From: an uncultured Aquimarina sp.
GTDB lineage: Bacteria > Bacteroidota > Bacteroidia > Flavobacteriales > Flavobacteriaceae
Length of the DNA: 64,000 bases
Assembly (NCBI GenBank): GCA_947498775.1
Contig: CANMLL010000004.1
Location: forward strand, 62,001-126,000
Direction of reading: 5' to 3'
The notes under the pieces were generated by a model, which was given only the letters and a program-made list of their open reading frames with translations, did no database searches and was not told where the DNA came from. Positions 17,505-25,977 of the stretch are shown one piece after another. Both the position numbers and the translations under genes were made by a program. Position 1 is the first letter of the stretch. Each line of letters begins with the position of its first letter.

Positions 17505-17533
17505 AAATTGTTAATAAAATTTCATTACTTCTA

Positions 17534-17563
17534 TTGTGTAATCAAAGTAAGGTTTTACCTTTG
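17534..17563 (+). promoter_or_regulatory. Bacteroidota promoter of candidate RNA B
   Basis: TTG at 17534-17536 is followed after exactly 19 bases by TACCTTTG at 17556-17563, the full TTG / TAnnTTTG consensus. No ORF follows on this strand; the next plus-strand landmark is a terminator at 17665-17693. This predicts transcription from about 17570. Confidence 0.65.
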
Positions 17564-17569
17564 TTATAG

Positions 17570-17693
17570 GTTTTAAGAGTATGGTCTTACAATGAATTTT
17601 TTGTGTAATATATTTAAGTTGGTTAATAAATATTGTTATATTCTTCTGTAAGACCTGATATTAAAAGAGTCGCTGAAAAGTGGCTCTTTTTTT
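17570..17693 (+). ncRNA. Candidate 6S-like small RNA B
   Basis: A full promoter and an intrinsic terminator bound about 124 bases. TTTTAA (17571-17576) can pair with TTAAAA (17661-17666), and GGTCTTACA (17583-17591) pairs perfectly with TGTAAGACC (17647-17655). Inside is an open asymmetric bubble, then an apical AT-rich stem around AGTTGGTTAA. A closing stem, central bubble and apical stem are the layout of 6S RNA, which binds the housekeeping RNA polymerase. Rfam has a Flavobacteria-specific 6S family of similar length. I cannot run the covariance model, so the identity is inferred. It converges on purE. Confidence 0.55.
17665..17693. terminator. Terminator shared by RNA B and purE
   Basis: AAGAGTCGCT and AGTGGCTCTT pair over 10 bases (two wobble pairs on the plus strand) around a GAAA loop, followed by seven T on the plus strand. 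On the minus strand TTTTAAT follows, so it may also end the purE transcript 29 bases after its stop. Confidence 0.8.
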
Positions 17694-17721
17694 GTTTCAG
17701 TTACTTTTTTATTAATTAGGG

Positions 17722-18207
17722 TTATTGGTTAATCTGTTTTGCGCCTTCTATTACCTTTTGTTTCAGTCCTTCTTTATAAACTAATATTTTGTCTAATACG
17801 CAAGAGTCAGAAGCTCCGATAATTTGAGCTGCAAGTATACCGGCATTCAATGCGCCATCTAAAGCGACTGTAGCCACAGGAACACCTCCCGGCATTTGTA
17901 AAATGGATAACACAGAATCCCAGCCATCAATAGAATTTCTTGATTTAACAGGAACACCTATTATTGGTAATGGAGATAAAGAAGCAACCATTCCTGGTAG
18001 ATGCGCAGCTCCACCCGCGCCTGCGATTATGACATTAATTCCTCGGGTATGCGCATTTTTTGCATAGTCAAATAATTTTTCAGGGGTTCGATGTGCAGAA
18101 ACAATATCCACCTCCACTTCGATATCAAAACCTTTTAATACTTCTATCGCTTTTTCCATTACTGGCATATCACTAATACTACCCATTATTATTCCCACCT
18201 TGCTCAT
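17722..18207 (-). CDS. purE: N5-carboxyaminoimidazole ribonucleotide mutase
   Basis: PurE converts N5-CAIR to CAIR in de novo purine synthesis. The 161-residue protein has the class I signatures GIIMGSISDMPVM (about 5-17), SAHRTP near residue 38 and AGAGGAAHLPGM near residue 63. The catalytic histidine is in the SAHRTP motif. It lies behind purK on the same strand, 254 bases away, the two-enzyme arrangement expected when class I PurE needs PurK. A -7-like TATTTTTG is seen on the minus strand at 18267-18274, so it may have its own promoter. Confidence 0.97.
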   Translation of the reverse strand: MSKVGIIMGSISDMPVMEKAIEVLKGFDIEVEVDIVSAHRTPEKLFDYAKNAHTRGINVIIAGAGGAAHLPGMVASLSPLPIIGVPVKSRNSIDGWDSVLSILQMPGGVPVATVALDGALNAGILAAQIIGASDSCVLDKILVYKEGLKQKVIEGAKQINQ

Positions 18208-18461
18208 GATGCTATCTATTCGTTTATTATTGTTCTATTGTAGGTTATTTCGACCTTTATTAATCTCAAAAATAGTTAAAACTATACACTTTAGAGCATT
18301 TACCTTTCTAGTTTTAAAAAAGCAATGCTATTTTAAGTTTTTAGTGAGCAGTTTGTGGTTTCAGTACCTGTAAATTGCTTATTGCCGACTTGTTTATAAT
18401 TGCCCAAAAAGGAATTTCATTCTTTAGTAAGAAAACCTATTTGTCCTAAGTGCATAGTGGT

Positions 18462-19619
18462 TTAGCTACTAACTACTTTTATAGTATTTTTTACCTTTTC
18501 TGCAATTTTTCTGGCTTCATTTATATCTTCGTGGATGATAGTTACATGTCCCATTTTTCTAAAAGGTCGCGTTTGTTTCTTACCGTAAATATGCGGAGTC
18601 ACTCCTTTCATTTTCATAATGTCTTCTATGTTTTTATAGATCACATCTCCTGTATGTCCTTCTGCTCCTACCAAATTTACCATTATACCACCTGCTTTAC
18701 TCTCTGTAGCTCCTAGAGGTAAGTCTAATATGGCTCTAATATGTTGTTCAAATTGATTGGTGTAGCTGGCTTCGATACTATAATGTCCACTATTATGTGG
18801 TCTTGGAGCTACTTCATTTACCAAAATTTTATCATCCTCGGTTTGAAACATTTCTACCGCTAGAACTCCAACATGTTCAAAAGCTTTGGATACTTTTTTG
18901 GCAACTTTAACAGCCTTTGATGCTATAGCATCATCAATTCTTGCGGGACAGATCACATACTCTACCTGATTTGCTTCTGGATGAAATTCCATTTCCACAA
19001 CAGGATACGTTTTGATTTCGCCACTTACACTGCGTACTACAATCACAGCAATTTCATTTTTGAAATTTATCCTTTCTTCGGCAATGCATTCTACATCAGG
19101 TAGTTTAGCTACATCTGCACCTGATTTTATTATCGAAACCCCTTTGCCATCATATCCACCTTGTGTACTTTTCCATACAAAAGGAAGCTTAACTTTGTTA
19201 TCGGTAATAGCTTCAGTAAGATGGGCTTTGTTAGAAAACCTTCTGAATTTGGCAGTGGGGATATTCTTTTCTTTATAAAAGAGTTTCTGTACTCCCTTAT
19301 TTTGTATAATTTCCAAAGTTTTTGAACTGGGGTATACCTTTTTTCCTTCTCTTTCGAGTTTTGCCAGAGCTTTTATGTTTACAGTCTCGATTTCAAAAGT
19401 TAATACATCCACTTTTTTTCCGAAATTATAGACAGTTTCATAGTCTAATAAACTTCCTTGTTGAAAATGATCACAACCTATTTTGCAGGGGGCATCAGGG
19501 CTTGGGTCAAGAACATGGGTTTGTATGTCATACTTTCTGGTGTCATACAACATCATTTTACCTAATTGACCACCTCCTAAAATTCCTAACTTAAAATCTG
19601 ACGAGAAAAAATTTGCCAT
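18462..19619 (-). CDS. purK: N5-carboxyaminoimidazole ribonucleotide synthase
   Basis: PurK makes N5-CAIR from AIR, bicarbonate and ATP. The 385-residue protein has the PurK N-terminus LGILGGGQLGKMM, the ATP-grasp core around FVWKSTQGGYDGKGV (about 146-160) and LVNEVAPRPHNSGHY near residue 268. Length agrees with the family. A TATTTTTG (-7 type, minus strand, 19651-19658) lies 32 bases upstream. It is divergent from hpt-adk, so purine synthesis and salvage share this intergenic region. Confidence 0.97.
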   Translation of the reverse strand: MANFFSSDFKLGILGGGQLGKMMLYDTRKYDIQTHVLDPSPDAPCKIGCDHFQQGSLLDYETVYNFGKKVDVLTFEIETVNIKALAKLEREGKKVYPSSKTLEIIQNKGVQKLFYKEKNIPTAKFRRFSNKAHLTEAITDNKVKLPFVWKSTQGGYDGKGVSIIKSGADVAKLPDVECIAEERINFKNEIAVIVVRSVSGEIKTYPVVEMEFHPEANQVEYVICPARIDDAIASKAVKVAKKVSKAFEHVGVLAVEMFQTEDDKILVNEVAPRPHNSGHYSIEASYTNQFEQHIRAILDLPLGATESKAGGIMVNLVGAEGHTGDVIYKNIEDIMKMKGVTPHIYGKKQTRPFRKMGHVTIIHEDINEARKIAEKVKNTIKVVSS

Positions 19620-19723
19620 TACTGGGGTTTCATGTTTGTCTTAATAACGACAAAAATAATTTTTTCAGTAAGAATAACCATAATAATAAGAACTAAATAC
19701 TATAGTCAAACTTTAATAATCAC

Positions 19724-19731
19724 TATCTTTG
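19724..19731 (+). promoter_or_regulatory. Candidate -7 element of hpt-adk
   Basis: TATCTTTG fits TAnnTTTG and lies 34 bases before the hpt-adk ATG. No TTG is found at the expected distance, so only the -7 half is supported. Confidence 0.45.
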
Positions 19732-19765
19732 CGGCTTTAAAATTAAAGGCCATTGAGAGTAAATA

Positions 19766-20881
19766 ATGGATACTATGATAAAACTTCACGATTTACAATT
19801 TGTTCCATTTATTGCCGAAAATGAAATAATTGCTACAATTGATAGGATGTCTGATAGGCTAAACAAAGACCTGTCAGATAAAAATCCTTTGTTTGTTGGT
19901 GTTTTAAATGGGGCTTTTATGTTTGTTTCGGAAATATTAAAACGATTTGATTTTGATTGTGAAGTAAGTTTTATTAAGCTAGCTTCTTATCAAGGAACAG
20001 AAACTACACATCAGGTAAAAGAACTGGTTGGGTTGGATCAGGATGTATCGGGAAGAACCGTGGTTGTTCTTGAAGATATTGTGGATACAGGTAATACAAT
20101 AACGGTACTCTCTAAGTTGCTTAGAGATCTGGGATGTGACGAAATTAGAATAGCTACGTTGTTTTTTAAACCGGAAGCGTATACGAAGAAAGTTAAAATA
20201 GATTATTTTGGGTTTGAGATCCCTAATAAATTTATAGTAGGGTACGGGTTGGACTATAATGGTCTTGGGCGTAACCTTACAGACGTTTATCAACTAAAAT
20301 CAAGTGACATGACAAATTTGGTGTTATTCGGCCCTCCGGGAGCTGGAAAAGGAACACAAGCAGAAGTTTTAAAGCAAAAATACGATTTGGTGCATATCTC
20401 TACTGGAGATGTATTTAGATACAACATAAAAAATGCTACCGAATTAGGAATATTGGCAAAGTCTTTTATAGATAAAGGACAGTTGGTACCTGATGAGGTA
20501 ACTATTAATATGCTTAATGCAGAAGTTGATAAAAATCCAGACGCCAAAGGCTTTATTTTTGATGGATTTCCTAGAACCACAGCACAAGCAGATTCGTTGC
20601 AAGAATTGCTAACCTCAAAAGGAGCTGAAGTAAGTGCTATGATTGCTCTAGAAGTAGACGATGAAGTATTGGTACAGCGATTATTAGAAAGAGGAAAAAC
20701 ATCTGGACGGCCAGATGATGCAGACGAAGGCGTAATTCGTAATCGTATTAAAGTATATTATGACGAGACTGCAATTTTAAAAAGCTACTATCTAAAACAA
20801 AATAAATATTTCGGTGTTGATGGAGTAGGTGGTATTGATGACATAACAAAAAGGTTAAGTCAAGTAATAGATGATTTATAG
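19766..20881 (+). CDS. Fused hypoxanthine phosphoribosyltransferase - adenylate kinase
   Basis: One 371-residue ORF carries two enzymes. Residues 1 to about 178 are a purine phosphoribosyltransferase with the PRPP motif VVVLEDIVDTGNTI. Residues 182-371 are adenylate kinase with the P-loop LVLFGPPGAGKGTQ, FDGFPRTTAQAD and the short LID GKTSGRPDD. Hpt salvages hypoxanthine or guanine; Adk balances AMP, ADP and ATP. An in-frame ATG at 20309 sits exactly at the Adk start, so a separate Adk could also be made. Fusions of this kind occur in Flavobacteriaceae as I recall. No frameshift or stop separates the parts. It is followed by obg after 111 bases. Confidence 0.93.
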   Translation: MDTMIKLHDLQFVPFIAENEIIATIDRMSDRLNKDLSDKNPLFVGVLNGAFMFVSEILKRFDFDCEVSFIKLASYQGTETTHQVKELVGLDQDVSGRTVVVLEDIVDTGNTITVLSKLLRDLGCDEIRIATLFFKPEAYTKKVKIDYFGFEIPNKFIVGYGLDYNGLGRNLTDVYQLKSSDMTNLVLFGPPGAGKGTQAEVLKQKYDLVHISTGDVFRYNIKNATELGILAKSFIDKGQLVPDEVTINMLNAEVDKNPDAKGFIFDGFPRTTAQADSLQELLTSKGAEVSAMIALEVDDEVLVQRLLERGKTSGRPDDADEGVIRNRIKVYYDETAILKSYYLKQNKYFGVDGVGGIDDITKRLSQVIDDL

Positions 20882-20992
20882 TTCTTGGCTTGTAGTTATG
20901 TTGAAGATTGAAAAGTTCTAAGACTTAAAAATCTGAGAATAAACTTAAACTACAAACTAAAAAGAATAAACAAAGGAGCGAAACGAATTATT

Positions 20993-21991
20993 ATGACAGA
21001 AGGGAATTTTGTAGATTATGTAAAGTTGCATGTAACTTCCGGTAATGGAGGTAAGGGATCTACACACTTACATCGCGAGAAATATATTTCCAAAGGCGGA
21101 CCCGATGGAGGTGATGGCGGAAGAGGTGGGCACATCATCATACGTGCAAATTCGAACCTTTGGACGCTTTATCATCTCAAATTTAAAAGGCATTTTAGAG
21201 CGGGTCATGGAGCACATGGTAGTAAAAATCGAAGCACAGGAGCCGATGGCCAAGATATCTATGTAGATGTGCCTCTAGGAACTGTAATTCGGGATACCGA
21301 AACACAAAATATAATTAAAGAAATTACCGAAGAAGGACAAGAATATACTATTGCAGAAGGTGGAATGGGAGGTCGAGGTAACTGGCACTTTAAAAGCCCG
21401 ACCAATCAAACACCAAGATATGCGCAATCTGGTATCGAAGGACAACAGTTTGATATTACTCTAGAACTTAAAGTATTGGCAGATGTTGGACTGGTAGGAT
21501 TTCCTAATGCAGGAAAATCTACTTTACTATCTGTAGTTACTGCAGCAAAACCAAAGATTGCAGATTACGAGTTCACAACCCTAAAACCTAATCTTGGAAT
21601 TGTTGAATATCGCGATTTTCAAACGTTTGTAATGGCAGATATACCTGGGATTATAGAAGGAGCAGCAGAAGGAAAGGGAATAGGCCATCGTTTTTTACGT
21701 CATATCGAACGTAATTCTACCTTATTGTTTTTAATCCCTGCCGATGCTCCTGATATTGCAGAGCAGTATGAAATCCTTTTGGATGAGCTACGACGCTTCA
21801 ATCCAGATCTACTGGATAAGGATAGGCTTATCGCAATCTCTAAATGTGATATGCTTGATGACGAGTTAAAAGAAGAATTGAAAACAGAGTTGGATCAAAA
21901 ACTAAATGCACCCTATTTGCTTATTTCCTCTATCGCTCAACAAGGATTGCAGGAATTGAAAGATAAATTATGGCAAATGCTAAATACCTAA
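20993..21991 (+). CDS. obg: GTPase Obg/CgtA
   Basis: Obg is an essential ribosome-associated GTPase linked to 50S assembly and the stringent response. The 332-residue protein has the glycine-rich Obg fold at the N-terminus ([14 protein letters not shown]). The G domain has G1 [11 protein letters not shown], switch region [10 protein letters not shown]3 [16 protein letters not shown] and G4 SKCD. It ends soon after the G domain, lacking the longer acidic tail of E. coli Obg, as is common in Bacteroidota. It shares the strand with hpt-adk, as seen widely in Flavobacteria, and its stop lies 1 base from the convergent acetyltransferase gene. Confidence 0.97.
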   Translation: MTEGNFVDYVKLHVTSGNGGKGSTHLHREKYISKGGPDGGDGGRGGHIIIRANSNLWTLYHLKFKRHFRAGHGAHGSKNRSTGADGQDIYVDVPLGTVIRDTETQNIIKEITEEGQEYTIAEGGMGGRGNWHFKSPTNQTPRYAQSGIEGQQFDITLELKVLADVGLVGFPNAGKSTLLSVVTAAKPKIADYEFTTLKPNLGIVEYRDFQTFVMADIPGIIEGAAEGKGIGHRFLRHIERNSTLLFLIPADAPDIAEQYEILLDELRRFNPDLLDKDRLIAISKCDMLDDELKEELKTELDQKLNAPYLLISSIAQQGLQELKDKLWQMLNT

Positions 21992-21992
21992 T

Positions 21993-22313
21993 TTATACAG
22001 AATACCCCTTTTTTAATATCCCATCTGAGGCTTCAGGGTGCTTTTTTAGGTAAGCAGCTACAAAAGGACATAAAGGAACAAGTTGATAACCTTTCTCACG
22101 AATGTATTTCAAGGTTTTTTTAATGATCGCACTCCCTAATCCATTGCCTTCTAATGATCTTGGGACTTCAGTATGAGTAAGATACATCGAGTCTCCCTTG
22201 GCCAGAATATATTCTATAAACACAATTTTGTTTTCTACATGCAGCTCAAAACGTTTTTTTGGATTATCTATATTATCGATTAGGGTCAAATCTGACCAAT
22301 CTTTCTTTTCCAT
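21993..22313 (-). CDS. Small GNAT-fold N-acetyltransferase (YjdJ-like)
   Basis: The 106-residue protein belongs to the minimal GCN5-related acetyltransferases. The acetyl-CoA binding strand-helix appears as LEGNGLGSAIIKKTLKYI (about 54-71), and PLCPFVAAYLKKHPE near residue 80 is the family tail signature. These proteins are about 95-110 residues and have unknown substrates. It is convergent with obg. Confidence 0.85.
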   Translation of the reverse strand: MEKKDWSDLTLIDNIDNPKKRFELHVENKIVFIEYILAKGDSMYLTHTEVPRSLEGNGLGSAIIKKTLKYIREKGYQLVPLCPFVAAYLKKHPEASDGILKKGYSV

Positions 22314-22434
22314 AGTGGCAATGTTTTTAAGGTATTCTCAAATTTAAAAGATTTAATATGAGACGTCACTTAATACTAGGTTAAAATTCATTGTATGCAG
22401 AGGTAAAATCAAAGAGTAGCTGCGTTGTTATCAA

Positions 22435-22858
22435 TTACCTACTCATAAGTATATCAATTTCAAGATACTTTTCCTTAATTAAGCTAAGACCAAATCCTGC
22501 GGCTGCCGCAGAAAATACCGAATAATCTAGAGGAGCCTTGATTCCTATAGTAAATGTCATGGCTAAACCAAAAATTAACAATAAGAAACCACTTAACATA
22601 GCAGATAATGACGTTTTGAAACCAATTATTAAAAATATGGCTAACAAAATTTCTGCAAGTGTTGCGATACTACCAACTATATTAATTAGATTATCAGGAA
22701 CCCAGGGATTCAGTAGTCTTGTATATTCTAAAAAGCGCTCCCAATTTCCCCAGGAAGATTTCTCTTCAGGCCATATCCCAAATCTATCTGCAACAGCCGA
22801 TAAAAAACCCAAGAGCTATACTTGCTCTTAGTAAGAGTTTACTATAGATTGTTTTCAT
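22435..22858 (-). pseudogene. DoxX-like membrane protein, frameshifted in a T run
   Basis: The continuous 125-residue part starts at a TTG and reads LSAVADRFGIWPEE...APLDYSVFSAAAAGFGLSLI, with several membrane helices, as in DoxX-like proteins. The natural N-terminus lies upstream in another frame: MKTIYSKLLLRASIALGF from the ATG at 22858. The frames join if the six-A run at 22802-22807 (T on the coding strand) had five bases. This gives one protein of about 140 residues, the normal family length. It is either a recent mutation, a slippage switch or a sequencing error. It is followed upstream by an AhpD-like gene and a Crp-like regulator. Confidence 0.8.
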
Positions 22859-22864
22859 TCCATA

Positions 22865-23317
22865 TTAGTTTTGAGAGGGTACAGGTGTCAGTAACGTTGC
22901 CCGAGCAATTCTGTTCCAAACATTTATGCAACAGTTGCCCATGATAATATCTGCTACTTTTTCTTTACCCAAATGTTTAATAGCTTTTTGATATAATTCT
23001 TCACTTAATCCAGTTGCAGAGATATTAGTTATTTGCTCGGTCATCTCAAGAATGATCTGTTCTTCTTTGGTGAAAAAAGGGGCCTCTCTCCAAGTGGATA
23101 AGGCATGTATACGATATTGCTTCTCTCCTTGTTGTATAGCCTCTTTTATATGCAATTGTATACAATAAGCACATCCATTAATTTGAGAAGCTCTTATCTG
23201 GATCAATAAAAAATCTGAAGCTGATAAGGTACTCTTTTTGAGATCATTGTAAAGGTCAAATATGTGCTTGTAAGCAGTAGGTTTAATCTCATTAATATTA
23301 ATTCTTTCTGTTTTCAT
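22865..23317 (-). CDS. Carboxymuconolactone decarboxylase/AhpD-family protein
   Basis: The 150-residue protein has the AhpD-type redox motif NGCAYCIQLH, with C49 and C52 two residues apart and H56 after them. Family members act as alkylhydroperoxidases or related redox proteins in the cytoplasm. The start MKTERININEIKPTAYK is typical of Bacteroidota copies. It lies 6 bases upstream of the DoxX-like gene start, so both are probably one transcript, consistent with a link between DoxX-like membrane proteins and redox stress. Confidence 0.87.
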   Translation of the reverse strand: MKTERININEIKPTAYKHIFDLYNDLKKSTLSASDFLLIQIRASQINGCAYCIQLHIKEAIQQGEKQYRIHALSTWREAPFFTKEEQIILEMTEQITNISATGLSEELYQKAIKHLGKEKVADIIMGNCCINVWNRIARATLLTPVPSQN

Positions 23318-23394
23318 GTCTTTGCTTTTAAATTAGGCAACACAAAATTGAGCATATAGAATGACGAAAAAATTAATCTAGATTAAGAAATGAA

Positions 23395-23979
23395 TTATGT
23401 TTTTTTACGGCCTCTTATTTTACTTAAAAATTCTGGAGTGAATCCTAGATAAGAAGCAAGCATATATTGTGGAACACGTTGAACGAAATCGGGGTTATGT
23501 TGGCAAAATACATGATACAATTCTTCTCCAGACAAGCTGTACATAAATTGTATTCGTTTTTGATCGGCAATTCTGACTTTTTCGTGGATAATTCGAAAAT
23601 ATTGATTTAGTACAAGTGTTTTTTCTAAAATAGCATCTAGTTTTTCTTTGCTGATTTTAAGAACTTGAGAGTCTTCAGCCGCTTGTATATTAAGCTCAGA
23701 AGGCTTTTGATTGATGAAACTATCAAGATCGGTTAGCCACCAGTCTTCAATTCCGAAGTTGACTACCTTTTCTACCCCTTTTTTATTGACAAAAAACGAT
23801 CTGAAACAACCGTTAAGAATAAAATATTGATAGTTGCAGTACTGCCCTTCTTTGACCAGATATTCTTTGTTTTTTATAGTTTTAAATGTTGTAGCATTTA
23901 GAAATGCTTTGAGTTCGCTTTCAGAAGGCGATACAAATTTTAGTATGTGATTTTTGAGTTGTTCTTTCATTTTACGCAA
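23395..23979 (-). CDS. Crp/Fnr-family transcriptional regulator
   Basis: The 194-residue protein has a cyclic-nucleotide-binding type beta-barrel domain (LVKEGQYCNYQYFILNGCFR, about 40-59) and a C-terminal helix-turn-helix VPQYMLASYLGFTPEFLSKIR. Such Bacteroidota proteins often lack true cAMP-binding residues and pair with neighbouring redox or detoxification genes. It is upstream of the AhpD-like and DoxX-like genes on the same strand (77-base spacing), so it probably regulates them. The start could be ATG 23979 or 23970. Confidence 0.87.
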   Translation of the reverse strand: MRKMKEQLKNHILKFVSPSESELKAFLNATTFKTIKNKEYLVKEGQYCNYQYFILNGCFRSFFVNKKGVEKVVNFGIEDWWLTDLDSFINQKPSELNIQAAEDSQVLKISKEKLDAILEKTLVLNQYFRIIHEKVRIADQKRIQFMYSLSGEELYHVFCQHNPDFVQRVPQYMLASYLGFTPEFLSKIRGRKKT

Positions 23980-24008
23980 AACCTAGACTTTAATAATCGT
24001 TTATGGTG

Positions 24009-25058
24009 TTACTGTTCTTTTTTCAAAATCAAAAAGTGGTCATCCATCACATTTCCGCTCAAGATTAAATTATTAAATGGTGCAGCTACACTAGAACCGG
24101 ACATAACACTACCATCTTCTGTATAAATTTTTTCGACTTCAAAATCATTGGTGCCTTTATAATTTATTTTGATTATTTCTGAAGGAGATGTGTCCTTTTT
24201 GCCTTTTGCATATGCCTTAAATCGTAATAAATTAGGGTGGGCGCCACTCCAAAGGTTTCCTTGATGATCAATTTCGATATTGTCTACACCTGTACCACAT
24301 GGAATGTCTTCTATAAAATCTAGTGACCCATCATCTTTTATAGCATACACTTGAATAAGAAACTCTCTAGGAGAAGCTATAAATAACAAGTTACGTTTGG
24401 GGTCAAAATTGATGCCATTAGCATAAGCAATACCAGTAGCTACTTCGCTATACGTTTTGCCATCGTAATACACTACGTTTGATACCGAAAGTCCTAGATA
24501 TTCTTCAGAGAATTTTCCAATTCCTTTGGTATAGCCATGATCATTAGTAAAATAAAATCGATTATCATCAATCAATACCAAATCATTAGGACTGATCATC
24601 GAAGCATCGGTTAAAGACTTTACATGATTCATGTTTTGACCATCAAAAGTAAAAACTTCAATCGAGTGCCCTTTTGCCGCATGATTAACTGCCATTATTG
24701 TATACGCACTATCTTTTTTGATCATCGAAATCCCATGAGGAGCAAAAGGTTTTTTAAAAGAGGCGCTTAGGTGTTTGAAAGTGAAGTTTTCATTCTTTAA
24801 ATCCATAAAGTATAAGCCACCTTCTTCTTGCTCTTTTGGGGGGTATATTCTTCTTTTGGTAGAAGATATTAATGCAAAACTATCGATTTTACTAATTGTA
24901 ATATCCTCTGCACCTGGGAGCGATATTTTTTTTATGATGGTTCCATTAAATTGGTTTTCTACAGTTCTAAAAAAACCGGTTGAGAACAAGGTGTGCGCTA
25001 TAAAAGCAATAATAAGTACCAAAATCACTAAGAAAATTCTTTTGATAAGACGACGCAT
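24009..25058 (-). CDS. Paraoxonase/arylesterase-like beta-propeller protein
   Basis: The 349-residue protein has one N-terminal membrane anchor (about 5-27). It then shows the six-bladed propeller pattern of paraoxonase (PON1)-like proteins: FAPHGISMI, SPNDLVLIDDNRFYFTNDHGY, YANGINFD and DNIEIDHQGNLWSGAHPN. The D, N and E in these motifs are the calcium site of the family. PON-type enzymes hydrolyse lactones or aryl esters. Substrate is unknown here. It is likely anchored and facing the periplasm. It precedes the Crp-like gene on the same strand with 29 bases between, and may share its transcript. Confidence 0.82.
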   Translation of the reverse strand: MRRLIKRIFLVILVLIIAFIAHTLFSTGFFRTVENQFNGTIIKKISLPGAEDITISKIDSFALISSTKRRIYPPKEQEEGGLYFMDLKNENFTFKHLSASFKKPFAPHGISMIKKDSAYTIMAVNHAAKGHSIEVFTFDGQNMNHVKSLTDASMISPNDLVLIDDNRFYFTNDHGYTKGIGKFSEEYLGLSVSNVVYYDGKTYSEVATGIAYANGINFDPKRNLLFIASPREFLIQVYAIKDDGSLDFIEDIPCGTGVDNIEIDHQGNLWSGAHPNLLRFKAYAKGKKDTSPSEIIKINYKGTNDFEVEKIYTEDGSVMSGSSVAAPFNNLILSGNVMDDHFLILKKEQ

Positions 25059-25286
25059 AAATGATTTTTTTAAAGGAATTTACTTTAATTTCTTGGTACA
25101 GACTTAACCTGTCTAAATATACCAAATAAATTCTACTGAGTACGATTACTAATCAAGCTCTAACGAATACTAACTTGTTAACATATATTAACTAGATTTA
25201 AAATATTTTTAACACGACAAAAAGTAATACCATATGTTCAAATCAGTTTAATCATTATATACAAAGTTCAACCTCAATTTTTTAAA

Positions 25287-25889
25287 ATGAAAATTAAAAA
25301 TGTAGCAAATGTTTTTGCCCTATCCACATTATTGTTAACCACATCATGTGATATGATCATAAAGGATAGCTCCAAGAAGAATGAAGACAACAAATTAATT
25401 GCGCAAAATTTAACCAAAACTGAAAAAGTTGAAGAGAAATTACCAACTATAACTGAATTTGTATCAGTTGATAAGGGGTTTTCAACGTTTGTTGCGGCAT
25501 TAAAGGCAACAGAGTTAGATAAAATGTTGAATGAAGAAAAAGGATATACGGTTTTTGCTCCAATAAATACTGCTTTTGATGGTTTCTCTGAAGGGGTTGT
25601 AGAAAAGCTCTTAAAACCTGAAAATAAAGAACAACTTACCAACATTTTAAAGTATCATATTATACCCAGTGTAATCTCCAAAGAAGACATTGTAATTGCA
25701 ATTAATGAAGGCCGAGGTAGCATTCCTTTACGAACCTTAGGAGGAAAAAAATTAACAGCTTCTTTAAAAGGTGGTAGTATATTTCTTATCGATGAAATGG
25801 GTAACGGAGGAAAACTAATAACTACTGATGTTGAAGCATCCAACGGATTTATTAATACTATAGATATAGTAATGAAGCCTAAGAAATAG
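25287..25889 (+). CDS. Fasciclin-domain lipoprotein
   Basis: The 200-residue protein has a lipobox LLTTSC with lipidated C21, then an acidic linker, then one fasciclin (FAS1) domain. The H1 motif is seen as GYTVFAPINTAFD near residue 90 and the second YH box as ILKYHIIPSVIS near residue 125. FAS1 domains mediate adhesion in extracellular and periplasmic proteins. The lipid anchor puts it on a membrane, probably the outer one. It is monocistronic. Confidence 0.9.
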   Translation: MKIKNVANVFALSTLLLTTSCDMIIKDSSKKNEDNKLIAQNLTKTEKVEEKLPTITEFVSVDKGFSTFVAALKATELDKMLNEEKGYTVFAPINTAFDGFSEGVVEKLLKPENKEQLTNILKYHIIPSVISKEDIVIAINEGRGSIPLRTLGGKKLTASLKGGSIFLIDEMGNGGKLITTDVEASNGFINTIDIVMKPKK

Positions 25890-25907
25890 TCTCATTCATA
25901 TTCTATC

Positions 25908-25942
25908 TTATAGCGAATCGAAAAAGGTTTAAACCACTTCAT
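25908..25942 (+). repeat. Dispersed intergenic repeat, copy 1
   Basis: TTATAGCGA, a variable 4-5 bases, then AAAAAGGTTTAAACCACTTCAT. A second copy lies at 37318-37351. Both lie just after plus-strand genes (fasciclin and radC). GGTTTAAACC in the middle is palindromic. Confidence 0.5.
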
Positions 25943-25944
25943 TG

Positions 25945-25977
25945 AAAACGGAAACTTTTTATGAGAGCTTCCGTTTT
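25945..25977. terminator. Bidirectional terminator, fasciclin / DUF2459
   Basis: AAAACGGAAACT pairs with AGCTTCCGTTTT (one mismatch) around a 9-base loop, followed by TTTTTA on the plus strand. It directly abuts the DUF2459 stop codon on the minus strand. Confidence 0.8.
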
